A stretch of DNA of 41,798 nt, taken from Pseudanabaena sp. CAN_BIN31 (lineage in GTDB: Bacteria > Cyanobacteriota > Cyanobacteriia > Pseudanabaenales > Pseudanabaenaceae). The stretch lies in the NCBI GenBank assembly GCA_026785865.1, contig JAJAZG010000576.1, forward strand, positions 1-41,798, given 5' to 3'. The notes beneath the pieces are model-generated. The model saw only the letters and a program-made list of their open reading frames with translations. It was not told the origin of the DNA and searched no databases. Below are positions 17,424-24,331 of the stretch, one piece after another. The first letter of the stretch is position 1, and every line of letters begins with the position of its first letter. Position numbers and translations under genes: made by a program.

Positions 17424-18422
17424 ATGAGTAATAACATCTTGGTGACTGGTGGAGCTGGCTATATTGGCTCCCACATAGTTCGGCGCTTGGGGGAGGCTGG
17501 CTATAATGTCACTGTCTATGACAATTGTTCTACGGGATTCGCTCATTCAGTGTTGTATGGTGAGCTAATTATTGGTGATTTGGCAGATATCCATCACCTC
17601 TATCAAGTATTTGCCAAACATCAATTTAGTGCAGTTATACATCTTGCGGCTCGTTTGGTTGTGCCAGACTCTGTTATGTATCCTCTCGATTACTATACCA
17701 ACAACACCTATAACACCATAAATTTGCTACGGTGCTGTAGCGTGATGGGTGTTAACCAACTGATATTTTCTAGTACAGCCGCAGTTTATGGTAACCCACA
17801 AGAAAATCCTGTTACCGAAAATACTCCTACCTTACCAATTAATCCTTATGGACGCTCTAAACTGATGAGCGAAGCGATTATTCAGGACTATGCATATGCT
17901 TCTCGTTTACGGTATGTGATCTTACGCTACTTTAATGTCGGCGGAGCCGACCCTGCTGGAAGAATTGGGCAGAACTCACACTATGCAAGTCACTTGATTG
18001 CCAGTGCTTGTAATGCAGTACTCAAACGTCAACCAGAATTAAAGATTTTTGGGACTGACTTTCCTACTCCAGATGGCACAGGAGTCCGAGATTATATCCA
18101 TGTCGAGGACTTAGCCTCTGCACATATTGATAGTCTGTGCTATTTAGAACAGGATGGAGAAAGTCAGATTTTCAATTGCGGCTATGGTGAAGGGTATAGC
18201 GTACGTCAAGTTGTAGAGAGGATCAAAGCAATTTCTGGAGTAGATTTTCCAGTGATTAATGAAGCCCGTCGTCTTGGCGATCCTGCCTGTGTAACCGCTT
18301 GTGCTCAGAAAATAAAGCAGGTATTAAACTGGCAACCCAAATATAATAATTTGGACGATATTATTTCCAGCAGTCTAGCTTGGGAAATGAGTAAGTTGAA
18401 TCGGGATAATGGGGTGAACTAA
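17424..18422 (+). CDS. galE: UDP-glucose 4-epimerase
   Basis: Cytoplasmic short-chain dehydrogenase/reductase-type epimerase of 332 residues that interconverts UDP-glucose and UDP-galactose. The NAD-binding motif GGAGYIG is at 9-15, the catalytic serine lies in FSSTAAVYG (about 114-122), and the YxxxK pair is in YGRSK (Y142, K146). DGTGVRDYIHVEDLA, typical of GalE, lies near 213-227. The length is normal. It follows the sugar transferase by seven bases, indicating that it supplies precursors to the glycan pathway. Its stop codon abuts the right end of the IS607 element, whose repeat starts at 18422. Confidence 0.93.
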   Translation: MSNNILVTGGAGYIGSHIVRRLGEAGYNVTVYDNCSTGFAHSVLYGELIIGDLADIHHLYQVFAKHQFSAVIHLAARLVVPDSVMYPLDYYTNNTYNTINLLRCCSVMGVNQLIFSSTAAVYGNPQENPVTENTPTLPINPYGRSKLMSEAIIQDYAYASRLRYVILRYFNVGGADPAGRIGQNSHYASHLIASACNAVLKRQPELKIFGTDFPTPDGTGVRDYIHVEDLASAHIDSLCYLEQDGESQIFNCGYGEGYSVRQVVERIKAISGVDFPVINEARRLGDPACVTACAQKIKQVLNWQPKYNNLDDIISSSLAWEMSKLNRDNGVN

Positions 18423-18441
18423 ATTTATTTAAATCTATGCA
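18422..18441. repeat. Right-end repeat of the IS607 element
   Basis: AATTTATTTAAATCTATGCA here matches 20478-20500 except for a three-base insertion (ATT) in the latter, giving 20 shared bases. It begins at the galE stop codon. Sites near IS607 ends bind the TnpA recombinase in studied examples, so this may be such a site. It is also in direct orientation with the internal copy, so the passenger-tnpB pair is flanked by the same sequence. Confidence 0.65.
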
Positions 18442-18489
18442 GATGCGAATAGAAGTGTCTAAGATTGCTGGTTTCATCTGTTGATGGTT

Positions 18490-18570
18490 ACTGTTAAGAG
18501 CAATTACGAATCATGGCGATTCTCCCATCTACCAGAGCTTAACCGTACCGACTACCCCTGTCGGTGATAC
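18490..18570 (-). ncRNA. Candidate omega-RNA scaffold of TnpB
   Basis: TnpB guide RNAs span the 3' end of tnpB and the element's right end. Here three stems occur within 80 bases: ACCGAC/GTCGGT (18547-18552 with 18560-18565) spanning the tnpB stop, GTTAAG/CTTAAC (18493-18498 with 18538-18543), and nested inside it GAATC/GATTC (18508-18512 with 18518-18522). If this is the scaffold, the guide would be copied from DNA beyond the right end, that is, the antisense of the galE 3' end. The 5' limit of the RNA, inside tnpB, cannot be placed. Confidence 0.5.
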
Positions 18571-19994
18571 TCAATTTCAAGCTTGAGCGCTTCTGCCTTA
18601 AACTTAGGGATAAGCCACCCCAAATTTAAAGCATCGGTCACTGACTTTCCAATCGAAACTAAGTACCGAATAGTCCGTAGGAGTAAAACCTTGCGGACTT
18701 CTGCATATTTCATCCAACGAGTAATCTCGCTATCAGAGCCGCGATACAGAATATTCATTGCAGCATTTTGATCGGATTGAACCACGACCCCAGAAAATCT
18801 GGTAAAACGATCCCCATTCCGCGAACCTAGTAACGTTCCAGAAAAAGAACACATTTGCGACGTGTAAGCAGGGTTTACTACCGATAAAGTAGACCCTGTT
18901 TCCTTTGAGATTTTCTCAAGTGAAACTTGTAACTCGCCCTTCATCCATTGGTTTAGCTTGCGATTTATGCCTTTCGCTTGCTGTTTACCTTTAATTGGAG
19001 AGGAGAGATCTTCGGCAAAGATTTGGAGTGGTGAAGTGATTACTCGCCTTAAATCTTTGCGGATAAAATTTTGGATAGTTGCTTTCTCGCGTTCTAACTT
19101 GCGAGATTTAACTTTATGCCCCAGATTATGCTCAAGAATTATTGCTGCTTTCGCAGGATTGTTTTTAGCGTAGGAGCGTAAACGATATCGATTGCGGTTA
19201 GTGCGAGTGATGCGATTAGTTTTGGCAGTCATTAACTTACCTAGTCCAGCCGCAATCTCATCGCCATTTGATGTGTAAAACGCTTCTGTATAGCCTTTGT
19301 CAATGCCAATCTTATCGGTTGGCTTGCCAATAGAAACAGGCAAAATTCTTTTGCGAATGCAATGAATCTCTAACTTATTTTGTTCATTGAGAATTAAGCG
19401 AATTTGACCAGAAATAACATGGCGACATTTCAGTTTTATGGTGATGCGTTTACCTTTGACTAGCCCTGCAAGCTCTATTCTCACGGTATTGCGAGTTAAT
19501 CTTTTGCAGTTATAACCGCCAGATTGATAAACAATCTGATTGCGGACAAAAGTATGACCACGCAAATACTGTTTGCGGGAAGTGCGATGCAGCCAATTGT
19601 CGCCAGTGGGATCGGTCTTCATTAGCCCAATGAGCCTCAACCTTTCCGCAGTGTCTGATGTGTGTCGATATATCGCCCTGATGATAAAGGTTCTAGCCGC
19701 TTCTTGCTGTGCAGTAATTGACTTCATTGCATCGTTAACTGACCATTCCCATAGCTTCGCGGGTAAGCCAATATTGGTAGGCTTTAACATGGTGCGGATG
19801 ATTGGATCTGCTTTTTTCCAATCTAATCCCCATCCTTGTAGAGAGCCAAGCTTGTTATAGGTTAAGGCTCTAGGCACACCGCAAAGCTTTATTAAGCGCT
19901 TTACTTGATCAATATCACTACAAGAAACAACAGGTATTACTTGAGTGTAAATTTCTTCGTTATTCTGTTGTTTCTTGTGAGTTGACATTACCAT
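18552..19994 (-). CDS. tnpB: TnpB of IS607 element, RuvC intact, zinc ribbon degenerate
   Basis: RNA-guided endonuclease of 480 residues, longer than the roughly 400 of most TnpB proteins, the excess lying in the N-terminal part. RuvC-I is KIGIDKGYTEAF with D232, RuvC-II is IFAEDLSS with E328, and RuvC-III is QSDQNAAMNIL with D408, so the catalytic triad is present. Between II and III, where a CxxC...CxxC zinc ribbon is expected, only C382 remains; positions 385, 398 and 401 read Ser, Thr and Ser. Two start ATGs (19994 and 19988) both overlap the stop of the passenger gene, so translation is probably coupled. The frame is open throughout, which argues against an old pseudogene. Confidence 0.88.
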   Translation of the reverse strand: MVMSTHKKQQNNEEIYTQVIPVVSCSDIDQVKRLIKLCGVPRALTYNKLGSLQGWGLDWKKADPIIRTMLKPTNIGLPAKLWEWSVNDAMKSITAQQEAARTFIIRAIYRHTSDTAERLRLIGLMKTDPTGDNWLHRTSRKQYLRGHTFVRNQIVYQSGGYNCKRLTRNTVRIELAGLVKGKRITIKLKCRHVISGQIRLILNEQNKLEIHCIRKRILPVSIGKPTDKIGIDKGYTEAFYTSNGDEIAAGLGKLMTAKTNRITRTNRNRYRLRSYAKNNPAKAAIILEHNLGHKVKSRKLEREKATIQNFIRKDLRRVITSPLQIFAEDLSSPIKGKQQAKGINRKLNQWMKGELQVSLEKISKETGSTLSVVNPAYTSQMCSFSGTLLGSRNGDRFTRFSGVVVQSDQNAAMNILYRGSDSEITRWMKYAEVRKVLLLRTIRYLVSIGKSVTDALNLGWLIPKFKAEALKLEIEYHRQG

Positions 19995-20467
19995 CCATCC
20001 AAAGTGATTTCTTTACCTTTGTACCCAACCGACTTTAACGCGATATTAAATTTGTCTAGCCCGATTTTTTTGATGTCGTCAACTAATTCAGCAAACATCA
20101 TATAACCAAGCTTATCGCCTTCATTGTCTAGCTTCATAGCGTCAAGGTATGATCGCGCAATCTTACGCGCTTCTGTTGAAATTGAAGCCTCTTTAGCGGT
20201 TAGACCGCACTTCTCAGCACCTTGAGAAACAAGATACTGCGAAACCTTCTCAGAATGCCAGAGGAAATAAGGTTTTCCGTCTTTGGGACTGATTTCTTGA
20301 ATAAATTCACTGTCTTTAGATAATTGACTTGGTGCACCATCTTCTTCTCGCAAGCTGTACTGTTTGAGTAACTTCCCAAACTTAACCGCAGAAACACCAA
20401 ATTCTTGCCCTATCTCCGTCAATGTTCGCCACGTCTTGCGGAAGCTTTGCTTATTTTTCTTTCCCAT
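19988..20467 (-). CDS. IS607 passenger: winged-helix protein, KilAC-like
   Basis: A 159-residue protein lying between the recombinase and tnpB. Its first 75 residues have the pattern TLTEIGQEFGVSAVKFGKLLKQYSL, then a basic loop and KDGKPYFLWHSEKVSQYL. This is the order of helix-turn-helix and wing-like strands seen in phage KilAC/antirepressor C-terminal domains, though the match is only by eye. The remainder is helical and charged with no motif I recognise. The stop codon lies within the tnpB start (ATGGTAATG), so the two are coupled. Upstream lies a perfect palindrome (20491-20522) whose half-sites recur at both element ends, so this protein or TnpA may bind there. Possible roles are repressor of the element, transposition accessory or TnpB partner. 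None is demonstrated. Confidence 0.65.
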   Translation of the reverse strand: MGKKNKQSFRKTWRTLTEIGQEFGVSAVKFGKLLKQYSLREEDGAPSQLSKDSEFIQEISPKDGKPYFLWHSEKVSQYLVSQGAEKCGLTAKEASISTEARKIARSYLDAMKLDNEGDKLGYMMFAELVDDIKKIGLDKFNIALKSVGYKGKEITLDGW

Positions 20468-20477
20468 GATTTCTACG

Positions 20478-20500
20478 AATTTATTTATTAAATCTATGCA
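20478..20500. repeat. Internal copy of the IS607 right-end repeat
   Basis: This sequence equals the right-end repeat at 18422-18441 apart from an inserted ATT in the middle. It overlaps the left arm of the palindrome upstream of the passenger gene. Both copies have the same orientation and bracket the passenger gene plus tnpB. Confidence 0.65.
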
Positions 20501-20522
20501 TTTATTATATTATGCATAGATT
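20491..20522. promoter_or_regulatory. Perfect palindrome upstream of passenger gene, operator candidate
   Basis: AATCTATGCAT at 20491-20501 and ATGCATAGATT at 20512-20522 are exact reverse complements with a ten-base AT spacer (TTATTATATT). The site lies between the tnpA stop (20530) and the passenger start (20467), where a promoter for passenger-tnpB would be. The same decamer occurs at both element ends. An operator bound by TnpA or by the passenger protein is the simplest reading. Confidence 0.6.
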
Positions 20523-20529
20523 CAATAAG

Positions 20530-21165
20530 TCAATCCTTACTGTCAATTATCTTTTCCGCGCATTCATGCATCGCTTGCATTGCCTTTAAATTACGCCTAG
20601 ACCTCTTACCGTAAAGCCTTGCAGACATTACGGTAATAACTGCTAGCACATCCTCTACTAACTCTTGCTCAGGTGATTGGTCAATAGGTCTATTGAGGAT
20701 AATCACCTCTGTTCCGTTGTTCTCACAAAGCGCAAAAATTAGTTCAGCGCCAAAACGCAGCAATCGATCTTTGTCAGAAATAATCAACCGCTCAATTTCA
20801 TTCCTTTGTAGTAGGTTAATCAGGTTTAGTAATCCACGTTTTTTGTAATTTAGCCCAGAGCCAATATCTTTTAATGTATATACTGCGTCCCACCCACGCT
20901 CTTTACAGTAAAGCTCTAAAACTCCAATTTGACGCGCTAAATCTTCTTTTTTGTCAGGCGTACTGACTCTTCCGTAAATAACTGTATGCCTTAGAGAAGG
21001 ATTATCAACTTTTAGAAGGTCAGCTACGCGATAACGGCGGTGACCTCCCTCAGTTTTCTCAACTTTCAACTTTCCATTTTTTTCCCAGCGCCGAAGGGTA
21101 TCAATGCTAACACCTCTTATTTTGGCGGCTTCGCCAATTTGAACTAAATCCTCTAATCTATGCAA
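20530..21165 (-). CDS. tnpA: IS607 TnpA serine recombinase
   Basis: Serine-recombinase transposase of 211 residues, normal for the IS607 family. Residues 8-50 form a MerR-like winged helix (VQIGEAAKIRGVSIDTLRRWEKNG then GGHRRYRVADL). The catalytic domain follows with YGRVSTPD, where S68 is the expected nucleophile, then a recombinase core with KDIGSGLNYKKRG and LIISDKDRLLRFG carrying the conserved arginines. In this family the DNA-binding domain precedes the catalytic domain, as here. The start is TTG at 21165, inside a copy of the TGCATAGATT repeat (21155-21164), so regulator binding there could block initiation. The gene appears intact. Confidence 0.92.
   Translation of the reverse strand: MHRLEDLVQIGEAAKIRGVSIDTLRRWEKNGKLKVEKTEGGHRRYRVADLLKVDNPSLRHTVIYGRVSTPDKKEDLARQIGVLELYCKERGWDAVYTLKDIGSGLNYKKRGLLNLINLLQRNEIERLIISDKDRLLRFGAELIFALCENNGTEVIILNRPIDQSPEQELVEDVLAVITVMSARLYGKRSRRNLKAMQAMHECAEKIIDSKD
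21155..21164. repeat. Left-end copy of the IS607 decamer
   Basis: AATCTATGCA at 21155-21164 is the same decamer as in the right-end repeat and in the palindrome. It covers the first codons of tnpA. The surrounding bases are AT-rich but less similar than in the other two sites. Confidence 0.5.
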
Positions 21166-21236
21166 AATAATTTATTAGGTAGGTTTACATATATTTAACA
21201 AGATTTAAAGGCTTCTGGTCAACCGCTAGAAATTAA

Positions 21237-21650
21237 TTAATCGGTAACGTTGCCCCTTAAAGCTTTAATTTCGCCACGCTTAGTTTTATTATCGATCCGT
21301 CGATTTTGAGCGCCCCGTGACGGTTTTGTCGGCTTACGTTTTGGCAATATGACTGTGATGCTTTGGATTAATAACTGGAGACGTTTGAGAGCATCGTCTT
21401 TATTTTGCTCTTGCGTGCGATGCTGTTGCGCCTTGATAATGATCACGCCGTCTTTGGTAATGCGCCGATCGCTTAAATTTAGTAATCGTTCTTTATAAAT
21501 AGGCGATAGCGAAGATGCATTAATATCAAAACGTAAATGAATCGCCGTCGAGACTTTATTCACATTTTGCCCTCCTGCGCCCTGCGATCGGATCGCCGTA
21601 ATATCAATTTCATCAAGGGAGATCGATGAATATTTTGTAATTTGAAGCAT
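21237..21650 (-). CDS. arfB: Peptidyl-tRNA hydrolase ArfB (ribosome rescue)
   Basis: A 137-residue release-factor-like protein (ArfB/YaeJ/ICT1 family) that hydrolyses peptidyl-tRNA on stalled ribosomes without needing a stop codon. The catalytic GGQ is at 26-28 in RSQGAGGQNVNKVST. A basic C-terminal tail (KRKPTKPSRGAQNRRIDNKTKRG) inserts in the empty mRNA channel in known members. It lacks the codon-recognition domain of RF1/RF2, as expected for this length. It is preceded by AT-rich DNA and followed, across about 70 bases, by the left end of the IS607 element. Confidence 0.92.
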   Translation of the reverse strand: MLQITKYSSISLDEIDITAIRSQGAGGQNVNKVSTAIHLRFDINASSLSPIYKERLLNLSDRRITKDGVIIIKAQQHRTQEQNKDDALKRLQLLIQSITVILPKRKPTKPSRGAQNRRIDNKTKRGEIKALRGNVTD

Positions 21651-21749
21651 GGAGTTATCTAGAGCGAGTCAATCTGTCTATGTTATTTATTTTACAGCGA
21701 AACCCCAAAAGGAGAGCGGATGCAAAGCGTTTACTCTCCTTTTAGGATT

Positions 21750-22496
21750 TTAGCAAAATAACGATTCTTCGCGATCGCGGTTATCAATTTGCTCAATTGA
21801 TGTGCCGTAAGCACTCTGGATATTGGCAGGAGTTAATACTTGGCGCGGCGTACCACTGGCGACCAAATGGCGATTTAGCAGCAATAACTGATCATAGCGA
21901 TCGAGGGTGTCGCCCCATTCATGACAGCTAATCAGTAAAGTTTTACCTTCTTGCCTTAGCTCATGATAAATATTCCACATTAACGCCTCAGTCTTTTTGT
22001 CAACTGCGGTCAACGGCTCATCTAGCAACAAAATATCTGCCTGTTGCGCCAAGGCTCTCGCCAAGAATACACGCTGCTGCTGTCCACCTGAAAGCTGTTT
22101 AATCGGGCGATTGCGTAACTCGTACAGTTCAACACGCTCTAATACTTCACACACAATTTCTTTTGACTGTCGGCTGATTTGTCCAAACCAACCACTGTGC
22201 AAAGTCCGTGACATCATCACCACATTCCAGACAGTCACAGGATAGTCCCAATCAATCTGCGATCGCTGTGGGAGATAGGCGACTTTTTGACGTTGTTGCT
22301 TGAGTGGTTTTCTGTTATAAAAAACTTGACCTGTTTGAGCAGGAATCAGATCGAGCATTGCTTTGAGCAAAGTGCTTTTGCCTGCGCCATTAGCCCCAAT
22401 TAAGCCAACTAATGAGCCAGATTTGATGCTAAAAGAAATATCCGAGAGCGCGGCGACCTCGCGATATCTAACTGACAGGTTTTGTACTTCAAGCAT
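21750..22496 (-). CDS. Metal-type ABC transporter ATPase (ZnuC/MntA-like)
   Basis: ATP-binding subunit of 248 residues from the zinc/manganese/iron-chelate importer family. Walker A is GANGAGKST (34-42), the signature is LSGGQ (135-139), Walker B with the catalytic glutamate is ILLLDEP (154-160), and the switch histidine lies in ISCHEWGD. The block IDWDYPVTVWNVV is typical of ZnuC/MntA ATPases. No permease or binding protein is adjacent, so it must pair with subunits encoded elsewhere. A Zur-like box 15 bases upstream favours zinc over manganese, but the sequence alone does not settle the metal. Confidence 0.85.
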   Translation of the reverse strand: MLEVQNLSVRYREVAALSDISFSIKSGSLVGLIGANGAGKSTLLKAMLDLIPAQTGQVFYNRKPLKQQRQKVAYLPQRSQIDWDYPVTVWNVVMMSRTLHSGWFGQISRQSKEIVCEVLERVELYELRNRPIKQLSGGQQQRVFLARALAQQADILLLDEPLTAVDKKTEALMWNIYHELRQEGKTLLISCHEWGDTLDRYDQLLLLNRHLVASGTPRQVLTPANIQSAYGTSIEQIDNRDREESLFC

Positions 22497-22510
22497 AGAT
22501 GCTCAAAAAA

Positions 22511-22525
22511 TGATAATCGTTTTCA
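22511..22525. promoter_or_regulatory. Zur/Fur-like box upstream of the ABC ATPase
   Basis: TGATAATCGTTTTCA is a 7-1-7 imperfect palindrome close to the cyanobacterial Zur consensus TGATAATNATTATCA as I know it; the left half matches fully and the right half differs at two positions. It lies 15 bases before the ATG of the ABC ATPase, where a repressor would block transcription. A Fur site is the main alternative. Confidence 0.5.
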
Positions 22526-22629
22526 AAATTATACTCGTAAATTTAGTAGCTGAGAATTATTTTTTCTTTTTTAGCGGAATGTTTTCGGCGAAATGCGATC
22601 GCACTTACATTCGATAAGCAATAAAAACC

Positions 22630-22684
22630 AAAACCCAAAAAGCTGTGGCGCATGCTGCGCGTGCGCCACAGCTTTTTGGGTTTT
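22630..22684. repeat. Palindromic MITE-like element, copy 1 (core only)
   Basis: Perfect 23-base arms (22630-22652 and 22662-22684) with a nine-base loop. The arm reads AAAACCCAAAAAGCTG then TGGCGCA. Closely related palindromes occur at 30813-30867 and 36479-36582. This copy lacks the outer terminal repeats seen at the third. It sits between divergent genes (ABC ATPase and Uma2), so a terminator role is unlikely here. Confidence 0.85.
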
Positions 22685-22749
22685 AAGCATTCCAAAAAAA
22701 TGATACGATATTTTTATAAGATAAACATTCTTTCAAGCAATAAAAAGTT

Positions 22750-23550
22750 ATGGTAGCCATCACAGATACGCGATCGCAGCCAAAATCTTCAATTCCCTTA
22801 TCTTCTCAAGCCCAGTCTCAGGAAAGAGGATCGGCAATTGAACCAACAAACATATCAGAGATTATTTACCCCAGTTCAGACGGAGAACCCTTGGCAGAAA
22901 CACAGGAACATAGCTTAGCGATCTTAATCGCTTTCAGTATCTTGAGACAATATTTCCAAGATCAGCAAGCTGTTGTCTTCGCCAATCAATTCTTTTATTA
23001 CATTGAGAAAAAGCCAAGGGCAAGGGTTGCTCCCGATGTGATGGTGGTGTTTGATATTCCTGTGAAACTTTATAGCAACTATAAACTATGGGAAGGTCAA
23101 CAGACTCCTGCCATCATCTTTGAGATCACCTCCGCAGGCACTAAAGAAAATGATTGGAACTTTAAAAAGTTGCTGTACGAGCAGTTGGGAATTCATGAAT
23201 ACTGGCTATTCGATCCTTATGGTGAATGGGTTCCTGAACAATTGCAAGGTTATCGGCTCAATGAAGATGGTCAGTACAAGCTGATTGCAGATAGTTGCAG
23301 CGAAGTATTGCAGTTGCGACTGCAAGCAGAGGATTATTTAATCGGCTTTTATCGGTTGGATAATAATGAAAAACTACTTACTCCTGATGAATTGTTTGTA
23401 GCTTCGCAAGAAGCTAGTCAGAGGGCTGAAGAAGCCAGTCAACAGGCTGAAGAAGCTAGTCAAAGGGCGCAATTTGAAAAAACAAGGGGCGATCGCCTTG
23501 CGGAAAAATTACGTGCTTTGGGTGTCGATCCAGATAGTGATGATCTGTAG
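22750..23550 (+). CDS. Uma2-family (DUF820) PD-(D/E)XK endonuclease-like protein
   Basis: A 266-residue Uma2 protein, a family highly expanded in cyanobacteria with a restriction-endonuclease-like fold and unknown role. Visible core features are VAPDVMVVFDIP (the PD of the active site) and IIFEITSAGTKENDWNFKKLLYEQLGIHEYWLFDP (the ExT/S version of the (D/E)XK strand and the following helix). The C-terminus carries three heptads EASQ(R/Q)AE/Q from residue 221, encoded by a 21-base tandem repeat, then RGDRLAEKLRALGVDPD, a common Uma2 tail predicted to form a coiled coil. Confidence 0.88.
   Translation: MVAITDTRSQPKSSIPLSSQAQSQERGSAIEPTNISEIIYPSSDGEPLAETQEHSLAILIAFSILRQYFQDQQAVVFANQFFYYIEKKPRARVAPDVMVVFDIPVKLYSNYKLWEGQQTPAIIFEITSAGTKENDWNFKKLLYEQLGIHEYWLFDPYGEWVPEQLQGYRLNEDGQYKLIADSCSEVLQLRLQAEDYLIGFYRLDNNEKLLTPDELFVASQEASQRAEEASQQAEEASQRAQFEKTRGDRLAEKLRALGVDPDSDDL
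23410..23472 (+). repeat. 21-base tandem repeat inside Uma2 gene (3 units)
   Basis: Three in-frame 21-base units at 23410-23430, 23431-23451 and 23452-23472 encode EASQRAE, EASQQAE and EASQRAQ. The units differ at a few bases. Copy number could vary between strains without shifting the frame, changing coiled-coil length. Confidence 0.8.
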
Positions 23551-23657
23551 GGATTTTGTATTTGCACTTTTTGCGATCGGTAATGGATTGTAAACAAATG
23601 GGTAAATAAATTCGCTAAACTTAAATGAGTCTACTCAAGACACAAGGTAAAGAAAAG

Positions 23658-24215
23658 ATGGTTGCAACGATCGCAAAACCGATGAGTTTAGAAGCATTTC
23701 TAGAAATGCCTGAGACTAAACCTGCCTCGGAATTTATTAATGGAGCAATCAAACAGAAACCAATGCCACAGGGTAAACATAGCTTGTTACAAGGCACACT
23801 CTGCCAAGCAATTAATCAGGTCGTTCAACCACAAAAGATTGCCTATGCTTTTCCCGAACTACGTTGCACTTTTGGCGGCGCGTCAATTGTTCCTGATATT
23901 GCCGTATTTCGTTGGGAGCGTATTCCTCGTGATGAGGATGGGCAAGTAGCTAATAAATTTTTGACCCATCCCGATTGGACTATTGAGATTCTATCGCCCC
24001 ATCAAGGAACAGAGAATGTGTTGGAGAGTATATTGCATTGTATTGAGCATGGTACTGAACTCGGCTGGCTAGTTGTACCTGAGAAGAAACATATCTTTGT
24101 AATTAATAGCGATCGCCGCATTCAGATTGTAAGGGGAGAGAATATCTTGCCGATGCTAAGTGCAATTGATTTAGAGTTGACAGCTAATCAAGTTTTTGAA
24201 TGGCTTAGCATTTAG
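23658..24215 (+). CDS. Uma2-family (DUF820) protein, second copy
   Basis: Uma2 protein of about 185 residues. FINGAIKQKPMPQGKHS near the start, then FPELRCTFGGASIVPDIAVFRW (active-site PD) and DWTIEILSPHQGTENVLESILHCIEHGTELGWLVVPEKK match the family. It lacks the coiled-coil tail of the neighbour at 22750 and has a different N-terminus, so the two belong to different subgroups and are not a recent duplication. ATG 23658, preceded by AAGG at 23644-23647, is preferred over ATG 23625, which would add eleven residues with no family match. Confidence 0.85.
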   Translation: MVATIAKPMSLEAFLEMPETKPASEFINGAIKQKPMPQGKHSLLQGTLCQAINQVVQPQKIAYAFPELRCTFGGASIVPDIAVFRWERIPRDEDGQVANKFLTHPDWTIEILSPHQGTENVLESILHCIEHGTELGWLVVPEKKHIFVINSDRRIQIVRGENILPMLSAIDLELTANQVFEWLSI

Positions 24216-24276
24216 GGAATATTTATTTAGGGAATATTATTGATTAGCTTTCTTTGCGATCGCTAATGAACTCTAA

Positions 24277-24317
24277 AAAGATAGGGGCTTCGGCTACGCG
24301 CCGAAGCCCCTATCTTT
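24277..24317. terminator. Perfect hairpin between convergent genes
   Basis: Arms of 18 bases (24277-24294 and 24300-24317), core AGGGGCTTCGGC, with a five-base loop TACGC. It lies between the convergent Uma2 and HLIP genes and would fold identically on either transcript. The arm ends (AAAG/CTTT) give a short T-run on each side, so a bidirectional terminator is likely. Confidence 0.7.
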
Positions 24318-24331
24318 ATCTTTAGAAATTT

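Larger units (their letters stand above)
18422..21180 (-). mobile_element. IS607-family element with passenger gene
   Basis: The element lies between galE and arfB and contains, in minus-strand order, a serine recombinase (20530-21165), a passenger gene (19988-20467) and tnpB (18552-19994). IS607 elements normally carry only tnpA and tnpB. A decamer, AATCTATGCA, recurs at the right end (18432-18441), in a palindrome upstream of the passenger (20491-20522) and at the first codons of tnpA (21155-21164). The true ends are uncertain; IS607 inserts between two G residues and makes no target duplication, so I give approximate limits. Confidence 0.85.

Noticed and set aside
18583..19860. Plus-strand frames antisense to tnpB
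   Set aside because: They lie opposite conserved RuvC coding sequence and look like shadows; antisense RNA is possible but not supported here.
18552..19994. TnpB as a Cas12-type CRISPR effector
   Set aside because: No CRISPR array or cas genes lie near; the adjacent IS607 recombinase and element-end repeats identify a transposon TnpB.
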